Shown here in pieces: positions 6,441 to 15,680 of a DNA stretch of 15,680 nt. The notes beneath the pieces were generated by a model. It was not told where the DNA came from. It made no database searches and was given only the letters and a program-made list of their open reading frames with translations. Made by a program: the position numbers and the translations under genes. The stretch is from Arenicella sp. Lineage in GTDB: Bacteria > Pseudomonadota > Gammaproteobacteria > Arenicellales > Arenicellaceae. How positions within the stretch are numbered: the first letter of the stretch is position 1; the number at the start of each line of letters is the position of its first letter. Location: positions 1-15,680 of the forward strand of contig JALZWI010000232.1 of the NCBI GenBank assembly GCA_023299895.1, read 5' to 3'.

Positions 6441-7354
6441 AATGTCGCCCCCAATATCTTTAACACCAATGCTTGAAAATCCATACCAGCAGCAGCTGCC
6501 GCCATCGGCACCAGACTGTGGTCAGTCATGCCTGGCACGGTGTTCACCTCTAATAACATCGGCTCACCATCAGAATCAAGCATTACATCAACCCGCCCCC
6601 AAACACCACAGTCAAGAGCATTAAATGCCTGCAGTGCCAACGATTGAATCTGTGTCGTGAGCCCGCTTGGCAGTACCGCAGGGCAATAATACTGAGTATC
6701 ATCAGACTGATATTTAGCCTGATAATCATAAAAATCATTATCAGTTGCCATTTGTACAATTGGCAACGCCTGACCATTCAAAATTGCCACCGTCAATTCA
6801 ATACCGGCATTAAACTGTTCAGCCAAAACGTCATCGCCACTTTTTGCAGCTTCGCGCCAGATCGGTAAGAGCTGTTCTTCGCTACTAACTTTACCAATAC
6901 CGACACTTGAACCTTCACGTGCAGGTTTCAAAAATAACGGCAAGCCTAATTCATCTATCAAACCTTCAATGTCTGTTTCACTGCGCAATACACGGAATTT
7001 AGCACTCGGCAACCCTAATGCTTGCCAGATTTGTTTGCTACGAACTTTATCCATTGCCAATGCACTTCCTAAGATACCACTACCGGTATAGGGCATACCA
7101 ATCGATTCTAGGGCACCTTGTACAACTCCATCTTCTCCCCAGCGACCATGCAATACGATGAAAGCTCGATCAAAGCCTTGTACTTTTAATGTATCAATAT
7201 TATCAGGTGACGCGTCCACTTTATGTGCATCAACACCGCCTGCCTGCAAAGCATTCAATACGGCTACGCCACTAACTAACGACACCTCTCGTTCTGCGGA
7301 AATACCACCTACCAATACGGCTACCTTGCCAAATTGTTTACTTAGCACTGTCAT
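6437..7354 (-). CDS. ddlB: D-alanine--D-alanine ligase (DdlB type)
   Basis: This ATP-grasp enzyme joins two D-alanines in the cytoplasm to make the dipeptide that MurF adds. The 305 residues match DdlB length (306 in E. coli). Key motifs: AEREVS with Glu21, HGRWGEDG (69-76), EGSSVG (147-152), the omega-loop FYDYQAKY (208-215) whose Tyr marks D-Ala rather than D-lactate specificity, GRVDVM (253-258), and EVNTVPGMTDHSLVPMAA (269-286) with the metal-binding Glu and Asn. Trp72 replaces the Gly that E. coli DdlB has in HGRGGEDG; I would not expect loss of activity. It overlaps murC at the start and ftsQ at the end, each by ATGA. AGGTG about 9 bases upstream serves as ribosome binding site. Confidence 0.98.
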   Translation of the reverse strand: MTVLSKQFGKVAVLVGGISAEREVSLVSGVAVLNALQAGGVDAHKVDASPDNIDTLKVQGFDRAFIVLHGRWGEDGVVQGALESIGMPYTGSGILGSALAMDKVRSKQIWQALGLPSAKFRVLRSETDIEGLIDELGLPLFLKPAREGSSVGIGKVSSEEQLLPIWREAAKSGDDVLAEQFNAGIELTVAILNGQALPIVQMATDNDFYDYQAKYQSDDTQYYCPAVLPSGLTTQIQSLALQAFNALDCGVWGRVDVMLDSDGEPMLLEVNTVPGMTDHSLVPMAAAAAGMDFQALVLKILGATL

Positions 7355-8754
7355 TGCTTAGCACCTACATTCAGGCTCGCAAATAAGTTCTGTGATGCTT
7401 TACCAATACTGCCAGCCCCCATAGTCAGAATTACATCGCCGTCTTGAACTAAGGGCGTTAAGACATCTTGAAGCTCTTCGACTTGCGGAACAAAGATTGG
7501 GTTACTCGTGCCACGAATTCGTATTGCTTGACATATTGCACCACCACTCGCACCGCTAATTGCGTCTTCACCAGCTGGGTAAACTTCGCAGACCAATAAA
7601 TTGTTCCGTTGCGCTAACACTTGTACAAAATCATCAAACAAATCAGAGGTACGGCTATAACGATGAGGCTGAAATACGGTAATCAAACGGCGATTTGGCC
7701 AACACCCTTCAGCCGCGCTCAAGGTTGCTGCTAGTTCAACTGGGTGATGCGCATAGTCATCAACAACCGTAACGCTGCAACCATTAATTTCAACATCACC
7801 GAAAATTTGAAAGCGTCGGCCAATACCCTGAAAACCCTGCAAGCCTTGCATAATTGCTTGATCACTGACACCCAGATGAGTCGCAATCACAACCGCAGCC
7901 GTCGCGTTTAGCACATTATGTTTGCCCGGCATGGCTAGTACGACCTCAAGATCATTTGTTTGATCAGGACGACTTACTGAGAAAGACATATTATTGCCGC
8001 TTTGTTGCAGATTATGAGCGCGAAAGTCAGCCTCATCACTTTCACCATACGTCACCACAGGTTTGTGTATTTCATGACGTATCGATTGCACATTTTCATC
8101 ATCAGCACAGATAACAGCAAGCCCATAAAACGGTAAGTTCTGTAAAAATGCGATAAAAGTTTTCTTTAAAGTTTCTAACTCGCCTTGATAAGTGACCATA
8201 TGATCTTCATCGATATTAGTCACAATCGCCATCTCTGGCTTGAGGTTTAAAAATGACGCATCACTTTCATCCGCTTCGGCAACCAGATACTCGCCAGTAC
8301 CTAATTTGGCATTCGCACCAGCGCTATTAATCAAACCGCCGACAACAAAAGTCGGGTCAAGGTCTGCCGCAATTAAGATCGCGGCAACCAGGCTTGTAGT
8401 GGTGGTTTTACCATGCGTGCCAGCCACCGCAATACCGGTTTGAAATCGCATCAATTCGCCCAACATTTCAGCACGTGGGATAACAGGAACACCTAATTCA
8501 AGCGCACCACTCACTTCGGGATTACTTTGATCTATCGCTGACGACACAACCACCACATCACAGCCGTCAATGTTTTTTACGTCGTGACCAATCACTACTT
8601 CTATGCCCGCTTGGCGTAAGCGTTGTGTTACAGCGCCTTCGGCAATGTCAGAACCGCTGACTTGATAGTTTAAATTCACCAAGACTTCAGCAATACCGGA
8701 CATGCCACTACCGCCAACACCGACAAAATGAATTTTATTAACACGATTACGCAT
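7351..8754 (-). CDS. murC: UDP-N-acetylmuramate--L-alanine ligase
   Basis: MurC adds L-alanine to UDP-MurNAc, the first stem-peptide residue, using ATP in the cytoplasm. The 467 residues have the three Mur ligase domains: a Rossmann UDP-binding domain with HFVGVGGSGMSG (9-20), a central ATPase domain with the P-loop GTHGKTTTT (112-120), EADESDASF (160-168) and IDEDHM (181-186), and a C-terminal domain with GRRFQ (312-316), DDYAHHP (332-338) and FQPHRYSRT (361-369). The ATG overlaps the end of murG by 8 bases (ATGCGTAA), and the stop overlaps ddl by ATGA. Its own ribosome binding site is weak, so coupling to murG translation is likely. Confidence 0.99.
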   Translation of the reverse strand: MRNRVNKIHFVGVGGSGMSGIAEVLVNLNYQVSGSDIAEGAVTQRLRQAGIEVVIGHDVKNIDGCDVVVVSSAIDQSNPEVSGALELGVPVIPRAEMLGELMRFQTGIAVAGTHGKTTTTSLVAAILIAADLDPTFVVGGLINSAGANAKLGTGEYLVAEADESDASFLNLKPEMAIVTNIDEDHMVTYQGELETLKKTFIAFLQNLPFYGLAVICADDENVQSIRHEIHKPVVTYGESDEADFRAHNLQQSGNNMSFSVSRPDQTNDLEVVLAMPGKHNVLNATAAVVIATHLGVSDQAIMQGLQGFQGIGRRFQIFGDVEINGCSVTVVDDYAHHPVELAATLSAAEGCWPNRRLITVFQPHRYSRTSDLFDDFVQVLAQRNNLLVCEVYPAGEDAISGASGGAICQAIRIRGTSNPIFVPQVEELQDVLTPLVQDGDVILTMGAGSIGKASQNLFASLNVGAKQ

Positions 8755-9835
8755 GCAAATATTTCTCGCAAGTCGTAATCAAATTTAATAAAGCGTTTGG
8801 CTTATGCAGCTCAAAAGCACGTTTGCCCATTGCACTTAATTTAGCTTTACTTGCTAACAACTGATTTAATTCAGGCAGGCTCGATGATTCATTTAAAGTT
8901 TGATTTGAAACAATCAACGCCGCATCAACATCAGCCATCACTTGAGCATTTTTCAATTGGTGATCTCCAGCCGAAAATGGGTAGGGGATTAATAACGCAG
9001 GCTTTGCTGCCGCGCAACATTCTGCAATAGTCATTGCGCCAGCACGACAAACCAATAAATCCGCCCATTGATAGGCTGCGGACATATCGTCAATAAATTC
9101 GGTTACTTTTGCTGGCATATCCAGTGTTTGATATTCCTTAACAACCTCGTCTGACCGGTTCTTACCTGTTTGATGCCAAACATTAATGTCAGCTTTATAA
9201 ACTGAGAACAACGCTGGCAAACATTTATTCAAAGAGTGAGCTCCTTGACTTCCGCCGATCACTAAAACATTAATCTTTGCTTCAGTATTAGGGTTGTTTG
9301 GCTTGATGGAATCACGAACTGGATTCCCAACCCACTTAGCTGAAACAGGTAAATTAGCGGTATCAGGAAAACCCGTCAGCACTTGATTGGCTATTTTGGC
9401 CAAATATTTATTTGTTAAACCAACTACCGCATTTTGTTCATGGATCACGAGCGGCTTACCTAATATTCGACTTGCGAGACCACCAGGACCCGATACAAAC
9501 CCCCCCATACCAAGCACACAATCAGGTTTAATTTTGCGGATTACTTGCATGCTCTGTACTGTTGCGCAAACTATTTTAAATGGCGCAAGCAACCAGCTAA
9601 ATATGCCTTTACCACGCAAACCTTCAACACTTATCCATTCAATTTCGATGTTGTTTGCGGGTATAACACTGGCTTCTAAACCTTTAAGGGTTCCTAACCA
9701 AGTTACCTGGGTATTCTTTTCACGCAGTGCATTGGCAACTGCAAGTGCTGGAAACACATGCCCACCTGTACCACCCGCCATGATCATTAGCTTGTTCATT
9801 TCTGCTTTATCGTTCACGACTGTCGATTGGTTCAT
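8747..9835 (-). CDS. murG: Lipid II synthase: UDP-GlcNAc transferase MurG
   Basis: MurG is a GT28 glycosyltransferase on the inner face of the inner membrane that adds GlcNAc to lipid I to make lipid II. I start it at ATG 9835, giving 362 residues. This ATG overlaps the ftsW TGA as ATGA and has GGGAG 8 bases upstream. A longer frame from 9898 would run deep into ftsW, and a shorter one from ATG 9799 is possible. Motifs: GGTGGHVFP (21-29), GGFVSGPGG (111-119), HEQN (132-135), GNPVR (170-174), GGSQGA (194-199), CRAGAMTIAE (263-272) and the donor-binding DHQLKNA (291-297). The N-terminal 13 residues before MNKLMIMAGG are not conserved, so ATG 9799 remains a real alternative. Confidence 0.97.
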   Translation of the reverse strand: MNQSTVVNDKAEMNKLMIMAGGTGGHVFPALAVANALREKNTQVTWLGTLKGLEASVIPANNIEIEWISVEGLRGKGIFSWLLAPFKIVCATVQSMQVIRKIKPDCVLGMGGFVSGPGGLASRILGKPLVIHEQNAVVGLTNKYLAKIANQVLTGFPDTANLPVSAKWVGNPVRDSIKPNNPNTEAKINVLVIGGSQGAHSLNKCLPALFSVYKADINVWHQTGKNRSDEVVKEYQTLDMPAKVTEFIDDMSAAYQWADLLVCRAGAMTIAECCAAAKPALLIPYPFSAGDHQLKNAQVMADVDAALIVSNQTLNESSSLPELNQLLASKAKLSAMGKRAFELHKPNALLNLITTCEKYLHA

Positions 9836-10986
9836 GACTGTTGCTCCCTTCTGCGGTTTTGTCGATCGACCGCAAATAACAACCCCATTGCCGCACAACT
9901 AACCAACATGCTACTGCCGCCATAACTAATAAAGGGTAAGGTGAGACCTTTGGTTGGTAGCACGCCAAGGTTAACGCCGACATGAACCATCGCTTGAAAC
10001 ACTAATAAAAAACCAATCCCCTGCGCTAAACGGGAAGCATAAACCTTACCGACCAACTCAGCTGTACGTGCAATAATAAGAGCACGCTGCAATAAGGTAG
10101 CAAATAAGGCAATCACCACAACTATCCCAATCAGACCAAGCTCTTCACCGATCACCGCCAAAATAAAATCATTGTTCGCGTGCGGTAAGTAATATAATTT
10201 TTGTATACTGGCACCCAAACCAACCCCAAACACTTCACCTCGACCTACAGCAATCAATGCTTGGGTAAGTTGAAAGCCAGTATTAAATGGGTCTGCCCAC
10301 GGGTCTCGGAAACTTAAAACTCGTTGCATACGATAATCCGACATGCTGACCAGGGCGACCATAACGCCTCCAGCCAAACCTAGACAAATAACCGTATGCA
10401 GTATTCGAATACCACCTAAAAACATCATTAAACCAACGGCTGCTGTAATCACAAAAAAACTACCAAAATCTGGTTGCATCAATAGTAAAAAACCTAAGAT
10501 TGCTAAAACAACGCCAATATTAATGATCCCTTTAGTAAATTTTTGTATCTCTGCTTGTCGACGTGTCAAATAACTGGCCGCATAAATTATCATCACCAAT
10601 TTAGCTATTTCAGCTGGCTGAACACGGAATCCTAAAAACACAATCCAACGCTGACTACCATTTACTTCACTACCAACAAACAACAGTATCGCTAACGTTA
10701 AAAACGTAATTATCAATAATGGCAAACTCATTTTTTGCCAAACCCAAACCGGTATTGTCGCAATCACAAAAGTAATTCCCAGGCCGAGTACGATATGAAT
10801 AGATTGTCGCCAAAAATGAGCGGTGTTAGTTTTTAAGTCTTGATCACCCATCGCAATAGTAGATGAAAAGACCATCACCAAACCTAACACTAGCAAGCCA
10901 ATAAATACTCCCAGCAAAGTGGAATCAACACCAATTGAATTAGCCTTTGGCTGGAAACGAGTAGCTTGTAGTGCGCTAGAACTCAT
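9832..10986 (-). CDS. ftsW: Septal peptidoglycan polymerase FtsW (SEDS family)
   Basis: FtsW is the SEDS glycosyltransferase that, with FtsI, polymerises lipid II at the division septum. The 384 residues form about ten hydrophobic membrane segments, starting near residue 22. Family motifs: NGSQRWI (109-115), QPAEIAKL (123-130), the large periplasmic loop with FRDPWADPFNTGFQ (226-239) and LPHANNDFILAVIGEELG (267-284), in which Asp273 matches the catalytic Asp of E. coli FtsW. Near the C-terminus the run GVLPTKGLTLPFISYGGSS (341-359) is typical. The signature and the position between murD and murG argue for FtsW rather than RodA. The ATG overlaps the murD stop as ATGA, and the stop overlaps murG as ATGA. 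Confidence 0.98.
   Translation of the reverse strand: MSSSALQATRFQPKANSIGVDSTLLGVFIGLLVLGLVMVFSSTIAMGDQDLKTNTAHFWRQSIHIVLGLGITFVIATIPVWVWQKMSLPLLIITFLTLAILLFVGSEVNGSQRWIVFLGFRVQPAEIAKLVMIIYAASYLTRRQAEIQKFTKGIINIGVVLAILGFLLLMQPDFGSFFVITAAVGLMMFLGGIRILHTVICLGLAGGVMVALVSMSDYRMQRVLSFRDPWADPFNTGFQLTQALIAVGRGEVFGVGLGASIQKLYYLPHANNDFILAVIGEELGLIGIVVVIALFATLLQRALIIARTAELVGKVYASRLAQGIGFLLVFQAMVHVGVNLGVLPTKGLTLPFISYGGSSMLVSCAAMGLLFAVDRQNRRREQQS
9844..9848 (-). promoter_or_regulatory. Ribosome binding site deciding the murG start
   Basis: GGGAG 8 bases before ATG 9835, inside the last codons of ftsW. It favours this ATG over the ATG at 9799, which has no comparable site. Confidence 0.6.
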
Positions 10987-12365
10987 ACAGCTTCTCTCTC
11001 TATTAAGCTATGGACTTGATCTGAAAAATCATCGCCACGTTGTTCAAAGTTTTTATACATATCAAAACTAGCACAAGCGGGTGATAACAATACCATCGAG
11101 TTTTTTTGAGCAAACTCTGCGGCTTGTTTAACAGCTACAGCCATATCATCAACTCGACTAATCGGCAGCAAGCCTTCAAGTGCCGACTCAATCTTATCTG
11201 CATCTTGACCAAACAAAATCAGTAACTTAATGTTCTCTCTTATCGCATCTCTAAGCTCTGTGAAGTCTGCGCCTTTACCTTGCCCTCCAGCAATCCAAAC
11301 AATATCTTTCTCAAGATTACGCAAAGCGGTACTGGTCGCACCAACATTGGTTGCCTTAGAATCATTCACCCAAGCAACGTCATTGCTCACTACAACAGTC
11401 TGCATACGATGCGGTAAACCATGAAATGATCTAACCGCAGACACGAGCCGGGCAACAGGGAGCTTCAAAAAATCCACTAGAGCAAGCGCAGCCAGCACAT
11501 TTTTAACATTATGCAAACCGATCAACGGAATCTCTGTTATGCGCAATAATCGTTCTGACCCTTTCATCAACCAGCGATAGTTGGATTCGCGACGAATACC
11601 AAATTCACTATCATTAGCTGGTTCGTCTAGATCAAAACTAAACACTTTGCCCTCATAAGAAATTTGCTTCAAGCGATCATCATGACGCGGCAATATGACT
11701 TGTTTTGAGCCACGTAGAACCCGAGCCTTAGCCAATACGTAATCACCCATCGACTCATAGCGATCCATGTGGTCAGCACTAATGTTCAAAATTGCTGCTG
11801 AGTCAGCATTCAATCGAGCGGTTGTTTCAAGCTGAAAACTTGAAAGCTCAAGCACGGCAATATCGTATTTTTTTTGGTCTGTTAAAGCATCGAGTGCCGG
11901 CAAACCAATATTGCCAGCGACTAATGGTTGCATGCCTGCAGAACCACACATATGACCAACCAAAGTAGTTACAGTGCTCTTACCATTAGAGCCTGTTATT
12001 GCAATAATGGGCTTATCATTCGCCTCAACGAACAATTCAATATCTCCAGCTATGTAAGCGCCATCTTGCTTTAAGCGACGCATGATTGGTGTCTTTAAAC
12101 CTACGCCTGGACTTGCAATAACCAATCTACAGGATAAATTTTGGTGATCGGCATTACCACCAAAAAAGCATTCAACATCAGGGTAATTTGCCTGTAATTT
12201 CGCAATCATCGGCGGAGCAGTTCGCGAATCCATGACACTAACCTTTAGTCCGTGTGACTTTAGGTAACGCACCACGCTATAACCCGTAACACCCAGACCA
12301 ACTACTAGAGCAGTCGAATACTGCTGAAGGATTGTTTGTTTAGGGTTATGTGTTATTGGTGCCAT
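10983..12365 (-). CDS. murD: UDP-N-acetylmuramoyl-L-alanine--D-glutamate ligase
   Basis: MurD adds D-glutamate to UDP-MurNAc-L-Ala in the cytoplasm. The 460 residues carry VVGLGVTGYS (21-30) in the uridine-binding domain, the P-loop TGSNGKST (124-131), ELSSFQLE (173-180), NISADHMDRY (194-203), Lys213 at the position of the carbamylated lysine (K198 in E. coli), NDSKATN (334-340) and the C-terminal LSPACASFDMYKNFEQRGDDF region (427-447). It is slightly longer than E. coli MurD (about 438) because of an extra N-terminal stretch. ATG 12365 is preceded by AGGTGAGG, which is built into the last codons of mraY; the gap to mraY is 6 bases. Confidence 0.98.
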   Translation of the reverse strand: MAPITHNPKQTILQQYSTALVVGLGVTGYSVVRYLKSHGLKVSVMDSRTAPPMIAKLQANYPDVECFFGGNADHQNLSCRLVIASPGVGLKTPIMRRLKQDGAYIAGDIELFVEANDKPIIAITGSNGKSTVTTLVGHMCGSAGMQPLVAGNIGLPALDALTDQKKYDIAVLELSSFQLETTARLNADSAAILNISADHMDRYESMGDYVLAKARVLRGSKQVILPRHDDRLKQISYEGKVFSFDLDEPANDSEFGIRRESNYRWLMKGSERLLRITEIPLIGLHNVKNVLAALALVDFLKLPVARLVSAVRSFHGLPHRMQTVVVSNDVAWVNDSKATNVGATSTALRNLEKDIVWIAGGQGKGADFTELRDAIRENIKLLILFGQDADKIESALEGLLPISRVDDMAVAVKQAAEFAQKNSMVLLSPACASFDMYKNFEQRGDDFSDQVHSLIEREAV

Positions 12366-12371
12366 AAAGCG

Positions 12372-13454
12372 CTACCTCACCTTTAAGGTCGCAAGACCGA
12401 TGAGCACTAAAATTAAACTGATAATCCAAAATCGCACAATTACTCTCGGCTCTGGCCAACCTTTAAGTTCAAAATGATGATGAATCGGCGCCATACGAAA
12501 AATTCGCTTGCCAAACATCTTATAAGAAAATACTTGCAAGATAACAGAGACAGTTTCCAACACAAAAATACCGCCCATAATGAATAAAACCAATTCTTGC
12601 CGTGCGATAACCGCTACAACCCCTAGTGAAGCGCCAAGTGACAAGGAACCAATATCACCCATAAAAACTTGCGCAGGGTAAGTGTTAAACCACAGAAAAC
12701 CCATACCGGCGCCGACCAAGGCTGCACAAAAGATCATTACCTCACCACTACCCGGAATGCTTGGGATTGCCAAATATTCGGAAAAAATCACATTGCCTGA
12801 GAGGTAACAGAAAATCCCTAACGCAGCGGCTACCATTGCGGTCGGAACAATTGCCAAGCCATCAAGACCATCCGTCAAATTAACCGCATTACTGGTACCG
12901 ACAATCACGAAATAAGTAAGTGGAATAAACGCTAATCCTAGCGGGATCGCGACATCTTTAAAAAACGGAATAATCAATGTCGTCTCAATTGGCAAGGTTG
13001 CCGTGGCATATAAAAATATTGCTGCTAGCGTTGCCACTACACTCTGACTCAAAAACTTATTGCGAGCACCCATGCCCCGTGGATCTTTATTAATCAGTTT
13101 TTGATAATCATCCCACCAGCCAATAACACCAAAAAAGAAACAGGTAAATAAAGTCACTTGTACAAAACGATTGCTTAAATCAGCCCATAACAATGTTGCA
13201 AGTATCACTGACGCTAAAATCAATAACCCGCCCATAGTAGGCGTACCGACTTTATCAAAATGCGTAGGCGGTCCATCTTGTCGTACCGTTTGACCAATTT
13301 GATGTAAGCTCAATTTGCGAATCAAAATTGGCCCCATAATCAAACTAACCGTCAAAGCGGTTAACACACTGCAAATCGCTCTCAAGGTTAAGTACTGAAA
13401 GACATTAAAGAAGCTATAGTGTTCAGCTAATTTTTCAAATAACACCAATAACAT
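12372..13454 (-). CDS. mraY: Phospho-N-acetylmuramoyl-pentapeptide transferase MraY
   Basis: MraY moves phospho-MurNAc-pentapeptide from UDP to undecaprenyl phosphate, making lipid I in the inner membrane. The protein is 360 residues, the same as E. coli, with about ten membrane segments. Active-site motifs fall at identical positions: Asp115-Asp116 in WWDDYQKL (113-120), [11 protein letters not shown] (128-138), NLTDGLDGL (192-200), Asp267 in FMGDIGS (264-270) and the HHHFE loop (325-329). The ATG shares one base with the murF stop (TAATG) and has the best ribosome binding site in the window, AGGAGGAG, inside the 3' end of murF. Confidence 0.99.
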   Translation of the reverse strand: MLLVLFEKLAEHYSFFNVFQYLTLRAICSVLTALTVSLIMGPILIRKLSLHQIGQTVRQDGPPTHFDKVGTPTMGGLLILASVILATLLWADLSNRFVQVTLFTCFFFGVIGWWDDYQKLINKDPRGMGARNKFLSQSVVATLAAIFLYATATLPIETTLIIPFFKDVAIPLGLAFIPLTYFVIVGTSNAVNLTDGLDGLAIVPTAMVAAALGIFCYLSGNVIFSEYLAIPSIPGSGEVMIFCAALVGAGMGFLWFNTYPAQVFMGDIGSLSLGASLGVVAVIARQELVLFIMGGIFVLETVSVILQVFSYKMFGKRIFRMAPIHHHFELKGWPEPRVIVRFWIISLILVLIGLATLKVR

Positions 13455-14839
13455 TATTGATCTCCTCCTGATGCCTGAGCCGACTCAACCTGTTTTAATA
13501 GCTGATTCAAGTGTTTAACGACATTCTCCATGCGAGCAAATCGTGAACCTTTAACCAATATTGCGGTATTTGATTTAGAAATTTTACTGTGTATGTTTTC
13601 AGACAACCTCACCAATAACTCATCTTGAGTTTTGAACGACTGCCCCCGCCCTGAAAATCCATTAACAACTAATCTCGAAAAGTCTCCACAGGCATATAAG
13701 TAATCTATATTATTAGCAGATGCATATTCACCAACTTGTCTATGCGCCGTCTCCACAGAGTCACCCAGCTCACCCATATCACCAACAATCAAGATGCTGT
13801 TGTTGTACTGTGCCAAGACTTCTATAGCCGCCTGCATTGACGCTGGATTGGCGTTATAGGTATCATCAATCAATGCCACACCGGCTACAGAATCAGCATT
13901 TAATCTGCCACCCAGCGGACGGTACTTACTTAAACCACCTCGAATTATATCTACGGGAATATTAGCTGAAATAGCAACTGCAATTGCAGCGAGCACATTA
14001 CTAACATTATGCTTTCCTAAAGTTGCTAATTCCACTTTAAATGATTTAGCTGAGGTCTTAACCTGCAATCTTAAGCCACTCTGAGTTAATTGATACTCAG
14101 CACTAATATCGGCTTCTTTTGATAAACCAAATGACATCATTTGTCGCTGGCCAATCAACTCTCGCCAAAGATCAGCATACTGATCATCAGCGTTAATCAC
14201 GGCCACACCATCATCGCTCAAACCTTCAAAAATCTCACCTTTGGCTTTTGCGACTCCCTCAACTGTCTCTAAATTTTCTAAATGAGCTGCAGCTGCATTA
14301 TTAACCATCGCAATGGTTGGTTTGGCAATATTCGTTAGACGTGAAATTTCACCGGCATGGTTCATGCCCATCTCAAGAATGGCATATTGATCATCTTGGC
14401 GTAACCGTAAGACTGTTAATGGCAAGCCAATTTCATTATTCAAATTACCTTTGGTAACAACACCCTTGCCTATTTCAGCAAAAATACAACCCAACATTTC
14501 TTTGACTGTGGTTTTGCCTACACTTCCAGTTACGCCAATAACAGGTATCACGAACTGGGCACGCCACCACGCGGCAAATTCTTTTAAGGCTTGATGAGTA
14601 TCAGTCACCAACACCTTAGGCAGAGAACTTTCTACTTCGTGGTCAATCAAAACAGCCGCTGCGCCAGCCTGTTGGGCATCTGACACAAAATCGTGCGCGT
14701 CAAATCGATCGCCTTTTAAAGCGATGAACAATTCGCCTTGGCAGTCTCCTCGCGTATCTGTGGTAACACCTGATAAGACTATATCAGAACCAATTAGCTG
14801 GCCATTTACGGCTTGCGATATTTGCGCTAAATGCATCAT
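13454..14839 (-). CDS. murF: UDP-MurNAc-tripeptide--D-alanyl-D-alanine ligase
   Basis: MurF adds D-Ala-D-Ala to the UDP-MurNAc-tripeptide, completing the cytoplasmic precursor. I start at ATG 14839 (461 residues; E. coli 452). This ATG overlaps the murE TGA as ATGA and has AGGG about 9 bases upstream. An adjacent second ATG (14836) is an alternative, and an upstream start at 14893 would overlap murE by 58 bases and add 18 residues unlike the family. Motifs: GVTTDTR (24-30), the P-loop [14 protein letters not shown] (102-115, with Val where many MurF have Ser or Asn), and then [42 protein letters not shown] and GDMGELG. The last C-terminal codons contain the mraY ribosome binding site. Confidence 0.97.
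   Translation of the reverse strand: MMHLAQISQAVNGQLIGSDIVLSGVTTDTRGDCQGELFIALKGDRFDAHDFVSDAQQAGAAAVLIDHEVESSLPKVLVTDTHQALKEFAAWWRAQFVIPVIGVTGSVGKTTVKEMLGCIFAEIGKGVVTKGNLNNEIGLPLTVLRLRQDDQYAILEMGMNHAGEISRLTNIAKPTIAMVNNAAAAHLENLETVEGVAKAKGEIFEGLSDDGVAVINADDQYADLWRELIGQRQMMSFGLSKEADISAEYQLTQSGLRLQVKTSAKSFKVELATLGKHNVSNVLAAIAVAISANIPVDIIRGGLSKYRPLGGRLNADSVAGVALIDDTYNANPASMQAAIEVLAQYNNSILIVGDMGELGDSVETAHRQVGEYASANNIDYLYACGDFSRLVVNGFSGRGQSFKTQDELLVRLSENIHSKISKSNTAILVKGSRFARMENVVKHLNQLLKQVESAQASGGDQ
13462..13469 (-). promoter_or_regulatory. Near-perfect Shine-Dalgarno of mraY inside murF
   Basis: AGGAGGAG on the minus strand, about 7-9 bases before the mraY ATG. It encodes part of the murF C-terminus (SGGDQ). 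It is unusually strong compared with neighbouring starts. Confidence 0.75.
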
Positions 14840-15680
14840 GCGGCTAGCCCTAAGTTTCGGGTTACTTCTTGGCGGTCTGAGAATGATTGACACGATTCCC
14901 CAATCGTCTGCGTTGTCTCATGACCTTTACCTGCAACCAATACCCAATCATTATTTTTCGCCAATTCAATCGCTTTGGCAATTGCTTGAGAGCGATCTAG
15001 TATGACCTGAACTTGTTCTGTCATACTTGCGGTAATGTCCGCAACAATGGATTCTGGCTTTTCTGATCTGGGGTTATCGTTAGTCACAATTACCATGTCC
15101 GCCAACCGCTCAACTACTTCACCCATCAGTGGACGCTTGGCTTTATCTCGATCACCACCACAACCAAAGACACACCACAACTTACCTGTACAATGTTGAC
15201 TCAGCGACAGTAAAGCTTTTTCGAGCGCGTCAGGTGTATGCGCATAATCCACCACCACATTAGGACACTCATTCGCTGAATAGAGCTCCATACGTCCTGG
15301 TGCCGGGTTCAAGCCTGCAACAGCACCTTGGATATCTTCTACCGCAACACTCAACGACAGAAGCGTGGTGACCAACATCAAGATATTTGGAATATTGACC
15401 TGACCAATCAATTTCGTGGAGATTTCAAAATCAATTTGATTTGTCTCGACGGTAAAACCCATGCCATTTTGATTCAACACCACGTCATCGCAGGTAACAT
15501 CGCCTGCGCTCAAACCATAACTGGCGATAAAATCACTACTGGCAATATCAATCAGGCCAGCGCCCATTACGTCATCAGCATTGGTAATCACCAACTCAGC
15601 CGAGTAATCAGTAAACAGGCGCTGTTTGGCTGCTTTGTAACTGGCCATATCGCCATGATAATCAAGATGATCATGACTCA
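14836..15680 (-). CDS. murE: UDP-MurNAc-L-Ala-D-Glu--meso-diaminopimelate ligase, C-terminal part (cut by window edge)
   Basis: MurE adds meso-diaminopimelate to UDP-MurNAc-L-Ala-D-Glu. Only the last 280 complete codons are present, a little more than half of a protein of about 495 residues. The reading frame is open to the window edge and begins SHDHLDYHGDMASY, the conserved end of the central ATPase domain; the lysine of YKAAKQRLF matches the carbamylated lysine. Later motifs are NADD, GRMELY, DYAHTPDALEKAL, CGGDRDKAKRPLMG and AGKGHE. The DNPR motif (in TNDNPRSEKP) with its Arg marks specificity for meso-diaminopimelate rather than lysine, so this cell should have Gram-negative-type peptidoglycan. 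The TGA stop overlaps the murF ATG as ATGA. Confidence 0.97.
   Translation of the reverse strand, partial: SHDHLDYHGDMASYKAAKQRLFTDYSAELVITNADDVMGAGLIDIASSDFIASYGLSAGDVTCDDVVLNQNGMGFTVETNQIDFEISTKLIGQVNIPNILMLVTTLLSLSVAVEDIQGAVAGLNPAPGRMELYSANECPNVVVDYAHTPDALEKALLSLSQHCTGKLWCVFGCGGDRDKAKRPLMGEVVERLADMVIVTNDNPRSEKPESIVADITASMTEQVQVILDRSQAIAKAIELAKNNDWVLVAGKGHETTQTIGESCQSFSDRQEVTRNLGLAA

Noticed and set aside
9836..9898. 21-residue N-terminal extension of MurG
   Set aside because: It lies in ftsW coding sequence; ATG 9835 has a good ribosome binding site and an ATGA junction.
9387..9902. 171-codon plus-strand ORF antisense to murG and the ftsW end
   Set aside because: It is a shadow of the murG codons on the other strand, with no recognisable domain or ribosome binding site.
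14840..14893. 18-residue N-terminal extension of MurF
   Set aside because: It overlaps murE by 58 bases and does not resemble the MurF N-terminus; ATG 14839 forms an ATGA junction.

Overview
This window looks like core chromosome of an AT-leaning gammaproteobacterium. It carries the 3' part of the classical division and cell-wall (dcw) cluster in the usual gene order, followed by lpxC, a DUF721/DciA gene, an M23 peptidase gene and the start of secA. Three things suggest a free-living gammaproteobacterium: lpxC directly after ftsZ, the E. coli-like lengths and motifs of MraY (360 aa), LpxC, FtsA and FtsZ, and a meso-diaminopimelate-type MurE. I cannot name the genus. I see no insertion sequence, phage gene, CRISPR array, tRNA or rRNA.

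All genes except dciA lie on the minus strand, so transcription runs from high to low coordinates. From 15680 down to 3145 the order is murE (5' end cut off by the window) - murF - mraY - murD - ftsW - murG - murC - ddl - ftsQ - ftsA - ftsZ. Junctions are overlaps of 1-8 bases or gaps of 6 bases until ftsA/ftsZ (26 bases), as expected for one translationally coupled operon. A 320-base gene-free stretch (2825-3144) separates ftsZ from lpxC and holds a possible lpxC promoter and several short inverted repeats. lpxC ends 3 bases from the end of the convergent dciA gene. dciA and the M23 peptidase gene diverge from a short AT-rich spacer. A 201-base spacer with a candidate promoter then leads to the first 42 codons of secA, which run off the left edge.

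Together the genes make and place the cell wall. MurC, MurD, MurE and MurF add the stem peptide to UDP-MurNAc, and Ddl supplies D-Ala-D-Ala. MraY and MurG build lipid I and lipid II, and FtsW polymerises lipid II at the septum. FtsZ, FtsA and FtsQ form the division scaffold. LpxC commits precursors to lipid A for the outer membrane. The M23 enzyme probably trims peptidoglycan, DciA supports loading of the replicative helicase, and SecA drives protein export.

I did not find a previously undescribed system. The points worth a second look are small: a possible frame break near codon 33 of secA, an operator-like dyad around the candidate secA promoter with no secM gene, a pair of mutually exclusive hairpins ahead of lpxC, and the inverted dciA gene inside the lpxC-M23-secA series.
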